From Symbiodinium sp. CCMP2592 (lineage: Eukaryota; Sar; Dinophyceae; Suessiales; Symbiodiniaceae), in the NCBI GenBank assembly GCA_905221615.1, contig CAJNDT010000331.1, positions 62,001 through 126,000 on the forward strand: a stretch of DNA of 64,000 nt. Direction: 5' to 3'. The position numbers were made by a program, and so were the translations under genes. Shown here one piece after another: positions 20,122 to 30,600 of this stretch (within the stretch, counting starts at the first letter, position 1; every line of letters starts with the position of its first letter). The notes under the pieces were generated by a model. It saw nothing but the letters and a program-made list of their open reading frames with translations. It had not been told where the DNA came from and did not search any database.

Positions 20122-20195
20122 GTAAGCGCGGCCTCCTCTAGGCAGTGGGAGATCTGGGATGCCCAGTCGTGATGACCGATCCTTGAGCTTTCGGA
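20122..20195 (-). CDS. Candidate exon
   Basis: Acceptor CTCAAG|GATC then RIGHHDWASQISHCLEEAAL and TTST to a stop. A well-formed reading. Confidence 0.5.
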
Positions 20196-20199
20196 GTCG

Positions 20200-20470
20200 G
20201 GGCTTCAGGGTTTCGGGCTTAGGGCTTAGGGTGTAGGGTTTGGGGTTTAGGGGTTTAGGGTTTGGGGTTTAAGGCTTTACGGTTTAGGGTGTAGGGTTTA
20301 GGGCTTTATATATAGGGTTTAGGGTGTAGGGTTTAGGGCTTGGGGTTTAGGGTTTGGGATTTAGGGGTTTAGGGTTTGGGGTTTAGGGTTTGGGGTCTAT
20401 GGTTTAGGGTTTAGGGTTTATATAGGCGTTTAGGGTTTAGGGGTTTAGGGTTTGAGGTTTAGGGCTTCGT
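20200..20470 (+). repeat. Long degenerate TTTAGGG array
   Basis: About 270 bp of TTTAGGG, TTTGGGG and TGTAGGG words with two TATATAGG interruptions. Confidence 0.9.
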
Positions 20471-20489
20471 GGGAAGTGGGGCTTCAAAG

Positions 20490-20584
20490 GATGACGGCTG
20501 CTGTGATCCTGAGGCTGAAGGCCTTGAAAGTGCTTTTGACTCCTTGCTTGCCGGCCGCACTCGGAATTAGGAAATTTCTGAGGT
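20490..20584 (-). CDS. Candidate exon
   Basis: Acceptor CCTCAG|A then NFLIPSAAGKQGVKSTFKAF and SLRITAAVIL. A plus frame (DPEAEGLESAFDSLLAG) is antisense to it; minus is favoured by context. Confidence 0.5.
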
Positions 20585-20640
20585 TCAAGGGTCTGGGGTT
20601 TAAGCTTTAGTAACTTTAGTATTTGGGCCGAAATGCACGC

Positions 20641-20825
20641 CTGGAACAGGAAAAGCCTGCAAAGTGAACTCCCACAAGGCCCCCGTGCGACGGAAATCAG
20701 GGATCCATTTCAGCTGCCTTTTTCGGCAGAACTTAAAGCCAACAGAGCACCGTAAATTGCAACAGCCGCCACATGCGTACATTCGGACGCCGAGCCACTG
20801 AACAAAGAGGCCAAGCCGGGCATTC
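20641..20825 (-). CDS. Long Cys-rich exon
   Basis: Acceptor CCGCAG|GAAT and GC donor TTCCAG|GCGTGC bound 61 codons, one of the longest exons here: NARLGLFVQWLGVRMYACGG, CCNLRCSVGFKFCRKRQLKW, IPDFRRTGALWEFTLQAFPV. The CGGCCNLRC...FC cluster may bind metal or form disulfides. Family not recognised. Confidence 0.75.
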
Positions 20826-20867
20826 CTGCGGGTTCAGGTTTTAGGGTTTAGGGTTTAGGGTTTAACA

Positions 20868-20936
20868 AATCGTGGGAAGGCAACAGTGCCCACGAGCTTC
20901 TGTGGGTTTGCCACGATGTGCATGCTTGCTGGCTCA
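20868..20936 (-). CDS. Exon abutting family D element
   Basis: The minus frame reads PASMHIVANPQKLVGTVAF after GATTGAG|, immediately next to the element end. The other side of the element (21060-21043) reads APSMLIP, phase-compatible if CCA|GAGACT is a GA donor. Confidence 0.55.
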
Positions 20937-21042
20937 ATCCCAGAGACTCCAATATCCCTGAATTAAGGAATATACCTTAAAAGGATGCCTAATATGATTT
21001 AAAGTCAGTTCCGTAATTCAGGGATGTTGGAGTCTCTGGGAT
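20937..21042. mobile_element. TIR element, family D copy 1
   Basis: ATCCCAGAGACTCCAATATC ... GATGTTGGAGTCTCTGGGAT. The internal arms TCCCTGAATTAAGGAATA and TAATTCAGGGAT also pair. It sits exactly between two open minus islands. Confidence 0.8.
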
Positions 21043-21100
21043 CAACATGCTCGGGGCCTGCATAATTGCGATAAGGACTGCTGTGAATGTTGAACAATGA

Positions 21101-21301
21101 CTACGTGAGAGTGCAGGTCACCGGTGAGGTTTTTTCTCCATCACCAGAGCATCTTAAAACACAGCCCATGCCGCTACAGCCGAAGCAAACTGTAAGCAAC
21201 ATCCCGCCAGTGAGCCCACCTGGCGCGCAGGACATAGCGGCGGACTTCCGCGAGGCGGACCTCACCTTGTCGGGTGTTCGGTTTTCTACGAGGGCCGCCA
21301 T
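21101..21301 (-). CDS. Candidate exon
   Basis: The minus frame reads MAALVENRTPDK then a GT donor (ACAAG|GTGAGG), or continues through SAAMSCAPGGLTGGMLLTV. The plus strand is also open. Boundaries are unresolved. 21600-22030 holds no supported feature. Confidence 0.35.
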   Translation of the reverse strand: MAALVENRTPDKVRSASRKSAAMSCAPGGLTGGMLLTVCFGCSGMGCVLRCSGDGEKTSPVTCTLT

Positions 21302-22106
21302 AACTAGAATAGGGTTTGCGTGTGCGTTATAGTAAGTTCTATAGTACCAGATATCCCTAAAAGCCTCAACTCCTCAACCCTCAACCCTTCAACCCTTAAC
21401 CCGTATACCCTAAACCGACGCCAACCCAATGAAATCCCAGCCTCCTTTCAAGCCAGTTGGGTGTTCTCAAGGATCCTAAAAAAAAAAGAGGCGTTGCTCT
21501 CGTTATAAGGACTTTTCGAAGGCATCCTGGTCCAAAACCGGAAATAAGGCCGAATGCTCGGGGCCAAAAAATTAGAGAACTACCAACAAGTGCGTTACAG
21601 GGAAAGAACATGCATCGATAGATTTGGTTGATTAATTTTATGGCTATGATATTCTAATCTTTGTATGGGCTTTGAAGGGCTTCTACATGGGCGTTAACAT
21701 GGCTCAAGAGCATCTAGAACTTTTATATGGACTTCGGTTCATTCGCAGTCACTAGGTACCACAGCTGTCAATTGGGCTTTCAAGCAGTTGCCAGCATAGC
21801 TGCCTCACTTATGACCGTACGCAGTCGATTTTCTGATCCCTGAATACAACCTAAAAGAACCCTGACAACTAAGTCTCTCATATAATAAATCCCGGAGAAA
21901 CCTTTACAGTGGACCCATTAGGCTCTGGGGCCTTGAGGCTTGAGACTTTCTAGTGTTCAAGGTCCCCCTCACAAGGCATCTATCAAGCCCTAGAAGAGCC
22001 CTGAAACCCACGATTTAGAGGCCTATGCTAGTTCGGGACTCCTGAATGTCAGTATAATATGAAGCCCTATTCTGAATATCGAGGCCCCTATATTAGACAC
22101 CCCCAC

Positions 22107-22391
<285 letters not shown>

Positions 22392-22594
22392 CTATGATAC
22401 AGAGTTTAGGCGTTTAGGGTTTAGGGCTTAGGGTTTGGGGTTTGTCCGGCTTCAAGGCTACGTACCTTAACCCCTAAACCCCTAAACCCCTCAAACCTGA
22501 ACCCCAAACCCCCTAAAACCTGAACCCTAAAACCCCTAAACCCCTAAACCCCTAAAACCTAAACCCTAAAGCCTAAAACCACAAGCCCCAAGCC

Positions 22595-22804
22595 CTGGAA
22601 CCGTCAGCTTCAAGCCGAAACTGCAAGCCGGTCCACTTAAAGGCCCAGGACTTAGTAAGTAGGTTCTAAGTAGGGTTATAATTGGGGTAACTCCATTTAA
22701 GGTACTTGTAACCCTATTCATAACCTACTTACTAAGTCCCCTGGGCCTCCAAGCACCCGATCCATGAAGACGTGGCGTTGAAAAGCTCTTCCTGTTTCTG
22801 CCTC
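22595..22804 (-). CDS. Two exons flanking a family A element
   Basis: The upstream exon 22804-22733 (24 codons: EAETGRAFQRHVFMDRVLGG, PGDL) runs from TTAG|GAG to GACTTA|GTAAGTAGG. The downstream exon 22635-22595 after CTTTAAG| reads WTGLQFRLEADGS. Both sides are phase 0. The last 21-24 nt of the upstream exon are the element's terminal repeat. Confidence 0.6.
22636..22753. mobile_element. TIR element, family A copy 3 (diverged ends)
   Basis: CTTAAAGGCCCAGGACTTAG ... CTAAGTCCCCTGGGCCTCCAAG, flanked by CA rather than TA. The arms differ from the family consensus (CATGGGACTTAG) in a compensating way, so the inverted repeat is conserved. Confidence 0.75.
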
Positions 22805-23164
22805 CTAACCCCTAATAGCCTACCTCTTTGAGGACTTATATAAGGAAGTCATAATACAAAATAGGTAACCCTCAAAAGGCAGGTTCTTTAGGGTGCAGGT
22901 TTGTCTTCAGCATCTTACCGAGCCCGTTTGTATAGAAAGCTGCACTCGAGGAGCTTCTTAGACATGGGAGGGTTCCCATTTAGGGGTCTTTGTGCAAGGA
23001 TCCTACTATTCGGTCGGGGTTCCTCAACTCTTCTTGAAGCCTAAACCCTCAACCCCAAACCCTAGACCCCAAACCCTAAACCCCAAACCCTCAACCCTAA
23101 ACCCAAATCCAAACCCTGAACCCACGAATATGGCACGCTTGATTTAAGCAAAACTTACTTCCCA

Positions 23165-23222
23165 GGTCCTCTGAGCATCCATTGGTCTGATATGAGGGTC
23201 TTCGGCAGGAGTTCGGAATAGG
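23165..23222 (-). CDS. Candidate exon with GTAAGT donor
   Basis: The minus strand reads EDPHIRPMDAQRTWE up to TGGGAA|GTAAGTTTT. Another candidate at 22970-22925 (SSAAFYTNGL) also ends at a GTAAG donor. Confidence 0.4.
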
Positions 23223-23474
23223 GGGATTAGGCGGACCCTTGGGGATATAGACCCTCTCAATAAGTCCCTTTTTGAGAGAGCCATCGGGGTCTCACTAATA
23301 CTACCTAGCATGCGGCTGATGGAAGATTCAGCGTTTAGGGTTTGGGTTTTGGGTTCAGGTTCTTTTTGGGTTTGGGGTTTAGAGTGTTGGGTTCAGGGTT
23401 TAGGGTTGTGGGCTTAGGGTTTAGGGTTCTGGGCTTGGGGTTTAGGTTCAGGAACGGGTCAGCCACAGATTCTG

Positions 23475-23562
23475 AAGCAGACCCCTGCAGCGCACAACCG
23501 AGCGAGCATAAGTGTGCTGTGCAGTTTGGCGAAAAGCTCCTGGACATCATAGAAGGAGCCTT
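23475..23562 (-). CDS. Exon of unassigned gene
   Basis: Acceptor GAGAAG|GC then EGSFYDVQELFAKLHSTLML and ARLCAAGVCFRICG. An antisense plus reading exists, but the minus one is better formed. Confidence 0.55.
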
Positions 23563-23879
23563 CTCATCACTATTAGTCTTTGTATAGCTATCCTTGTATT
23601 GCTAGTGTTGCCATTTTTTTGATCATTAGTATTCTTGTGGCTGTTAAGACTGACTCTCCCATGTTTTAGCAGTCAACATAGCCAGCTGGATTCTGTTTCA
23701 GCGCCCACGACATCCTGTGTTGGTCCTACATCCCATTCTCTGAACCCGAATCTAAACCCCAAGTCCTAAATACCACAACCTATTAAACCCCAAACCCCAA
23801 AAACCCTAAACCCTAAACCCTGGACCCTAAAACCCTAAACCCCTAAACCTTAACCCCCAAATCCCAAAAACACGATGCC

Positions 23880-24140
23880 AAGACCGGGACCGGAGGAAGA
23901 AGGCCACAGAGCAGCAGCGAGCACAGTGTGACCTCATCGGAAGCTGACAAAGAGGGCCTCAAACCCTAAACCCCCAAGCCCCTAAACTAACCCCTCAAGC
24001 GAGCCCTTAGATTAAACCCTAAACCCTTCAACCCTAAACCCTGAACCTGGGAGGAAGGAAGCAAAAGACAAGCCTAGCCAAGCTGAGGCTGCAGCGAATG
24101 GACGCATTCGGTTCATGGCAAGGCCATGCCTGCCGCGCTT
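23880..24140 (-). CDS. Two candidate exons
   Basis: 24140-24050 reads RQAWPCHEPNASIRCSLSLA then RLVFCFLPPR. 23945-23880 reads VSASDEVTLCSLLLCGLLPP then VPVLAS, a hydrophobic segment. They are separated by AAACCCT runs. Confidence 0.45.
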
Positions 24141-24394
24141 TTTAGGTTCAGGGGTGAGCCCAGGTAATGTGAGGGCTTGAATAAATTATGATGGTGGCTA
24201 AAAAAGGGATTTTGGTGGAGCAAATTATGGTGCAGTTATGAGATGGGATACGATTACTCCGTTTCGGGTCTATACTTTGGGATTTAAGACTAAGGATTCT
24301 TTGAGGTTCTCTTGAAAACCGTAAAGCCGAAGCCCGAAACTCCAAACCCGACGCGCAAGCCTCACGGCTTGGATTGTGAGGGGGGCGAGTTCAA

Positions 24395-24465
24395 GGTCTG
24401 CGGTAGGGTCCGGCCTTCAATGTTTTCGTGGTGGGCTTTTGGGAGTTGTAGAAATAGCCCAAGCT
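24395..24465 (-). CDS. Exon next to a truncated family A end
   Basis: The minus frame reads LGYFYNSQKPTTKTLKAGPY then RRP. Immediately 5' lies a lone half element (TACTTGGAGGATCATGGGAC TTAG, 24490-24466) whose terminal TTAG| could be the acceptor. Confidence 0.5.
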
Positions 24466-24689
24466 ACTAAGTCCCATGATCCTCCAAGTATAGGTAGAAC
24501 AATCCAAAACCCCTAAACCCTAAACTCCTAAACCCTAAACTTCCTAAAGGCGTTCGGGTAAGGGGTTTAGGGAGTTGAGGGGCTGAAGGTGCTCAGGGCT
24601 TTGCCGAGTTTAGAGGCGTAGCAAAGGTCGCTTGGCTTGTCTGCTGTTTGGCACGAGTACATTCAACGCTACCATGACGGTTCACAAGC

Positions 24690-25005
24690 TTTGGGCCACA
24701 GGCCTAGGACCTTGGAGTGCCGCCTTGCTGAGAATCTGTCCCGATTGCAGCCCCACTGAAACCCAGAGTGTGCACATATCGGATAAAAGCATTCGGTCCG
24801 CCGCACCTGAAAACCTCACCCACACGAACTCCCTGAACCTAACCTTGGTTGTGGCCGAGCTGCAGGGATGGGGCAGTCATCGCGGTTGGTGCGATGCCTT
24901 CTGGTTAGATTAAAAGGCCCCTTTCGTAAATACTGACCTTCCGAGCCAGCGTCTGCGGAGAGGTGGACTAGGCTGCCAATGAGCCGAGGCAAAGCCGCGG
25001 AAACA
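24690..25005 (-). CDS. Two candidate exons
   Basis: 25005-24945 reads FVSAALPRLIGSLVHLSADA then GSE, up to GT donor CGGAAG|GTCAGTA. The second, after a pyrimidine-rich TTTTCAG|, reads GAADRMLLSDMCTLWVSVGL then QSGQILSKAALQGPRPV. A different frame of the second island is also open. A further ambiguous island lies at 25150-25030. Confidence 0.45.
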
Positions 25006-25533
25006 AATGAACCCTAAACCCCAGACGCTAAATCCAGGCCCAGCATTGAGATTGGAAAAGTTTCTTCTTGTTGTCATGGCCACTACCACCATCGAACAGC
25101 CATGGTTACTTCCAGAATCAGCACCCTCCGTAACGGAGGCCCCTGACAATCGATCCCTTTCTTCAAGGACCTTAGAATTAGGATCCCGAGATGCTTTGGG
25201 GAGAGGGGCTATTCACCACGGCTCTATATCCTAAGTTCCTTCCTAAATAAACCCCGTCTCAAACCCTGCCCCAAGCTCCAGAGCACTCACTTCTAAATGC
25301 ACAGCCACTGGCCCCTGAAACCTTAGCCGAGGATAGACCAGAATACGATGATGCATCCCAAGCAGAACCCCCCCAAACCCTTAACCCCAAATCGTAAACC
25401 CTACATAAACCCTCCGCACTAAAGGCCTACACCCGCAATTCACGACGCTAGTCACTGAGCTCAAGGACCCAGGGACTGGCTCTTGTTTTATCGTGCAATC
25501 CTTTGCGCAATAGTCAGCAAGCCTCCTCGGTAA

Positions 25534-25707
25534 TTAAGCCAAACGCTTGCGAACACTCTCTGGCCATCTTTTTTTGCCCTCATCCTCCGTAATATCACGT
25601 GATTCCGGTTCGGCATTTATTTTAAGCTGTTGCAATTTGCTGTTGCTGCAAGCCCCTTTTAGGGTCCTATTCACGTCTGGCACCACGAGGAGGAGCTCAT
25701 CTGGCTA
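25534..25707 (-). CDS. 57-codon exon, possibly 3'-terminal
   Basis: Open from GCTAG|CCA to a TAA stop at 25534, with no ATG: DELLLVVPDVNRTLKGACSN, SKLQQLKINAEPESRDITED, EGKKRWPESVRKRLA. Charged and well balanced, ending in a basic tail before the stop, so it could be a last exon. Family unknown. Confidence 0.65.
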
Positions 25708-25855
25708 GCGTCTGCAATGCAGTGCCTTTTTAAAATTCGGCGGCGGTCTCGATATGAAGCTTAACAATCGACTCTCCATAGGGCTATGGGCTTTGCATGT
25801 GGGTTGGTACGTTAGGTTTAGGGTTTAGGATCATCTAATTATGCCCTCAGCAATT

Positions 25856-25954
25856 CTATACTGAACTTAGAACCCTAGCAAAAATTATAATTTTAGCTGT
25901 TTCTTAGGGATTATAATAACCAAAAACTAAAAACTATTTCTAAGTACCCCTAAG
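25856..25954. mobile_element. Dispersed repeat, family P copy 1
   Basis: About 100 bp, CTATACTGAACTTAGAACCC ... TTCTAAGTACCCCTAAGA. Nearly identical to 34580-34679. The end sequences TACTGAACTTAGAA and TTCTAAGTA are partly complementary. Confidence 0.75.
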
Positions 25955-26032
25955 AATTTGGGTATAAGGTTTATGCTTGTGTTGGTCACGCAGGTGTCGA
26001 GCTTCGCGTTTAGGTTTGCGGGCGGTGTAGTA

Positions 26033-26152
26033 CTTAGAGGATCATGGGACTTAGTAAGTAGGTTATAGTTGGGGGTTATAAGTCCCCTAAGTGTGTTATC
26101 CTAATTATCACCTACTTACAACCTTACTTACTAAGTCCCATGAGCCTTCAAG
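26033..26152. mobile_element. TA-target TIR element, family A copy 4
   Basis: TA-CTTAGAGGATCATGGGAC ... GTCCCATGAGCCTTCAAG-TA, flanked directly by TTTAGGG-like sequence, not by exons. Confidence 0.85.
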
Positions 26153-26214
26153 TAGGGTTCAGGGTTTAGGGGTTCAAGGCTTAGAGTTTTGCGTCTGGGG
26201 TTCAGGGACAGGGG

Positions 26215-26655
26215 TGCAATGACTTTGCAAATTGAATCCGAAGCCTTCACCCTGGCACCTGCCATTTCAACCAAAGCGGCTTCCCAGAGACTCCCATATC
26301 CCTTAATTAAGGAATATCTTAAATAATAGTAGGATCCTTAATATGATTTAAGGAATATACCTTAAATTATAGTAGGATCCTTAATATGATTTAAGGAATA
26401 TTCCCTAATTAAGGGGTATTGGAGTCTCTGGGCTTGTCATGGGGCCTTTGAGGCTGAGCCTTTCGGGTAAACGGGGCCAATTTCGAGACCGCGCGACCTT
26501 GTTTAAGCGGAGCTTCCACTGCCACCAATAACAGACAGGTCGAGCTCACTTGTGCTCTGAAAATCAATTTGTGTCCTTCTCGGGGGACATTTCCCTTCCG
26601 AGAAGTCCTTATGCCAAGTGGCCTACTTTGCTTGGTGCATCGCTGCTTCACAGCC
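26215..26655 (-). CDS. Two exons flanking a family D element
   Basis: The upstream exon (about 26655-26436) reads HKLIFRAQVSSTCLLLVAVE, APLKQGRAVSKLAPFTRKAQ and PQRPHDKP. The downstream exon (26282 to about 26220) after GGGAAG| reads ALVEMAGARVKASDSICK to a GT donor (CAAA|GTCATT). With a GA donor at CCA|GAGACT the phases agree (one base plus two). Family unknown. Confidence 0.55.
26283..26432. mobile_element. TIR element, family D copy 2
   Basis: CCCAGAGACTCCCATATCCC ... GGGTATTGGAGTCTCTGGG, with an internal tandem duplication of TAGTAGGATCCTTAATATGA. Lies exactly between two coding islands. Confidence 0.8.
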
Positions 26656-26788
26656 CCACCTCGGCAAAAGCACGCCTGCCACGGAAGCCATCCACTTCAA
26701 TGAGCCGCACAGATAAACAGCTACGCGTGAGCTAGGCTTTGGGATTGAGGTTCATTTAGGATTCGGACCTGGGGTTACCTTCAAGTAG

Positions 26789-26929
26789 ATGGGGCCCCAA
26801 AAAAGCACACAAGCAAAAATTAGGATAGGGATATCCCATATAAATCCCCTTATACTGAAGCCCAATAAGGTAGGGATATCCCCATAAAATGCTTATGCTT
26901 ATGTGCTTTTTTGGCCCCTAAGTAAACCA
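26789..26929. mobile_element. Short inverted-repeat element, family I
   Basis: GGGGCCCCAAAAAAGCACAC at the left, TTATGTGCTTTTTTGGCCCC at the right, plus internal AGGGATATCCC copies. Confidence 0.7.
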
Positions 26930-26984
26930 GACAAGGTCCTGAGCGCGTGCCTCAAATAGGCACGTACTCCCAGTCCCAGTCACC

Positions 26985-27030
26985 TGGCTGCGCCTGTCAC
27001 GACGGAATCGATGGCTGAGGCTTGCGTTTC
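26985..27030 (-). CDS. Candidate short exon
   Basis: SAIDSVVTGAA between CCTCAG| and GCAGCCAG|GTGACTGG. Short but with good splice signals. Confidence 0.4.
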
Positions 27031-27187
27031 AGAGTTTATGGTTTAGTCAGTCCTTCAAACCGTTGTGCAGTGGGAAAGCGGCTGCTTCATGGGCAGTTGG
27101 AAGTTGTTGTGGCTGTGAGTACACAGCACCAAGAACTGACCCAAAAGCCATGATCCGTTAACTGGAGACATGAAATGAAACCAGAAC

Positions 27188-27269
27188 CTGGGCGCTGAAC
27201 CCGAAGTTCAACTGCCAAACTGCAAGCTGGGCGTGCTAACAGCAGCTTCCATGTTTCTCTTGTTTGCAC
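27188..27269 (-). CDS. Exon with strong polypyrimidine tract
   Basis: The minus strand shows TTTTTTTTCTTTTTTGCGAG| followed by VQTRETWKLLLARPACSLAV then ELRVQRP, to a GT donor (CGCCCAG|GTTCTGG). 81 nt plus one base. Convincing splice context. Family unknown. 27280-27660 contains nothing else I can support. Confidence 0.65.
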
Positions 27270-27661
27270 CTCGCAAAAAAGAAAAAAAAACTCACAGACA
27301 GTGCAAAACACTGAAAACAGATAACAACTCTGCCTATGTGTGCGAGGCTGCTGGAATCCTCAGGGCATGTGTGTAGTTATAGGGGTCGGAGGACGTACCA
27401 AAGTTAGTCCTCTGGTTCCTTAAGTTCGCAATGTAGCCTGCCCCGAAACCTACCATTAAGGGCCCTTTATACGATTATGTGTCCTGAACTATTGCAATAC
27501 GGTTAGAGAGCCTATGTCGGTTCGTTGAAGGTCAAGAGGAAACACTGACCGGGGCTCCAACATGGCAAATGCTACACGCACTACCATAGGCACCCCGATG
27601 GTGGGATCCGAATCTTGGTGTATATCGTAGGCGAACCGCAGTATGATCATAGCAAGGAGCC

Positions 27662-30600
27662 CTAAGGAATATTACACGTTGAGCGTCCGATGTCCAACCA
27701 GTACCCCTCTAAAGTACAGCCATATAAGAAGAAAACCCATGTACAAGCCAAGCCAAGAAGAAGAGTCGGCGCCTGATTGTCATCATCACGACCTCCATTG
27801 CCACCTCCGTTGCCTCCACCATTGCCACCGCCGTTGCCGCCGCCACCATTTCCTCCACCGTTGCCGCCGCCACCATTTCCTCCACCGTTGCCACCGCCGT
27901 TTCCACGGTCGTCATCACGACCTGACCTGCCATCGTCATCTCGACCACCACGGCGATCGTCGTCACCTCGGCCACCGCGACGGTCGTCGTCGCCTCGGCC
28001 GCCTCCACGACGGTCGTCGTCACCTCGGCCACCGCGACGGTCGTCGTCGCCTCGGCCGCCTCCACGACGGTCGTCGTCACCTCGGCCACCGCGACGGTCG
28101 TCGTCACCTCGGCTGCCTCCACGACGGTCGTCGTCACCTCGGCCACCGCGACGGTCGTCGTCACCTCGGCTGCCTCCACGACGGTCATCGTCACCTCGGC
28201 CACCGCGACGGTCGTCGTCACCTCGGCTGCCTCCACGACGGTCGTCGTCACCTCTGCCACCGCGACGGTCGTCGTCACCTCGGCTGCCTCCACGACGGTC
28301 ATCGTCACCTCGGCCACCGCGACGGTCGTCGTCACCTCGGCTGCCTCCACGACGGTCGTCGTCACCTCGGCCACCGCGACGGTCATCGTCACCCCGGCTG
28401 CCTCCACGACGGTCATCGTCACCTCGGCCACCGCGACGGTCGTCGTCACCTCGGCCGCCTCCACGACGGTCATCACCTCGGCGACCATCATCACGACCCC
28501 CACGTCGATCATCGTCTCGCGTGCTGCTGCCTCTGTCATCGCGACCTCCACGGCGGTCGTCACCTCGGCGACCATCATCGCGACCTCCACGTCGATCATC
28601 GTCCCGCGTGCTGTTGCCACTATCATCGCCACGGCGACCGTCGTCGCGACCTCCGCGGCGGTCGTCACCTCCTCGGCGACCATCATCACGACCTCCACGA
28701 CGATCATCGTCCCGTGTGCTGTTGCCCCTGTCATCGCGACCTCCACGGCGGTCGTCACCTCGGCGAGCATCATCGCGACCTCCGCGGTGGTCGTCGTCAC
28801 CTCGGCGACCATCATCGCGACCTCCACGGCGATCGTCACCTCGGCGACCGTCGTCTCCACGATCTCTACGTCCGGCACGTGTGCGATCATCAACATCATC
28901 CCGGCCATTGCGGCCTCCTTTGTCTCCGCGCTTGTTGTGGCGGTAGTCTCTTCCACGTGCGCGGACGCTGCTCTTGCCATCGTCCTTTGAGCTTCGGTAG
29001 TAGTAAGACCTCAGCGGGCGGTCTTTTGAATATTCAATACACCTACGTCCAGCCTACTGCAGCTTTCGTGCCATTGCACTCTCGGGGACCCAACTCTCAA
29101 AACGTGAACAGTTTTAATCAGGGACAACCGCCTCGGATCAGAGAACACTCAAACAGTGCTGGGTCTAAGGGCTCAGGGTTCAGGGTTTGGGGCTCGGGGT
29201 ATACTTAGAGGATCATGGGACTTAGTAAGTAGGTAATAATTGGGGTTATAAGTCCCCTAACTGGGGTTACCCTAATTATAACCTACTTATAACCTTACTT
29301 ACTAAGTCCCATGAGCCTTCAAGTAGGACATATTGTCATGGAAGGTAGTAACAGCGATGGGATTGCAGCCATCCACAACATCCAACACAAGTCCCGGACT
29401 GGCATAGCCGTTTGCCGGACTTACGAGGCCGAACATCCTAAATCCGAAACCCGAAAAACCCTAAAACCCTAAAAACCTAAAGCCCTAAAACCCTAAAACC
29501 CCAAAAACCCAAAGCCCTAAAAACCCTAAAACCCTAAAACCCTAAACCCCTAAAACCCTAAACCCTAAAACTAACAGCACAAACCCTAAACCATGCAGGC
29601 ACCCCCATCTGCAAGAGGCGAGGCACCTGGTCTTGCGGTAGGCACGGTCGTCGATCGGCCGTTTGGCATCGCCACCGAGCGTCACCTGCTCAGAGAGTCG
29701 GGGTTTAGGGTTTAGGGTTTAGGATTTAAAATTGTTTTTAAGGGCTTAGGGTTTAGGGTTTAGGATTTTCGATTTTTTTCAGGGCTTAGGGTTTAGGATT
29801 TAATTTTGTTTTTAAGGGCTTAGGGTTTAGGGTTTAGGATTTTGGATATTTTGTTTCAGGGCTTAGGGTTTAGGGTTTAGGATTTAGGATTTTTTTGTTA
29901 AGGGCTTAGGGTTTAGGGTTTAGGATTTAGGATTATTTTTTAAGGGCTTAGGGTTTAGGGTTTAGGATTTAGGATCTTTTTAAAGGGCTTAGGGTTTAGG
30001 GCTTAGGATTTAGGGTTCAGGGTTTAGGGCTTAGGGTTTCAGCGCTTAGGGTTTAGGTTTTGAGTGTTTACGGTGGAGGGTTTTGGACCTAGGGGCCTAG
30101 AATTCTCGAGCTTAGGACAGAAGGATGATACCCAGTGCAGGTTTCTTGGAGAGAACCCAAAACCCTTCACTGAAACCCCAAACCCGACACGCTTTTTACC
30201 CTCAATCCGTACTGCAGACCCCTGACTAGGGTTTAGAGTTCAGGGCTTTAAAGTCTAAAGTAAACCGGGAAGCCATTTAAAAGGTTCGGGGATCCTGCAG
30301 CGGTGTTAATGTGCACATGCACCCGAAACGCACAAAAAAAAATCCCTAGACCCAGAACCAAACCCTTCAACATCCTGTGAGGATGTTGAAGGGTTTAGGG
30401 TTTAGGGTTTAGGGTTTAGGGTCACACCCCTGACACAAAAACAAACTCACACACACATGCATATACCCCTTAATAGTTAGAATAGGGGTCGTTTAAAGGG
30501 GTCTATAAGGTCTACGATAATAAGGGCTGTTATAAGGATTTAGTATGGGCCATACCTCCTTCCCGCCGGGTTTAACTCAAATTCAGAACCCCCAATCCTC

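Noticed and set aside
27643-29208. 521-codon plus-strand frame and 423-codon minus ATG frame over the repeat
   Set aside because: Both are shadows of the RRGGRGDDD minus frame; variation between units is synonymous only in that third frame.
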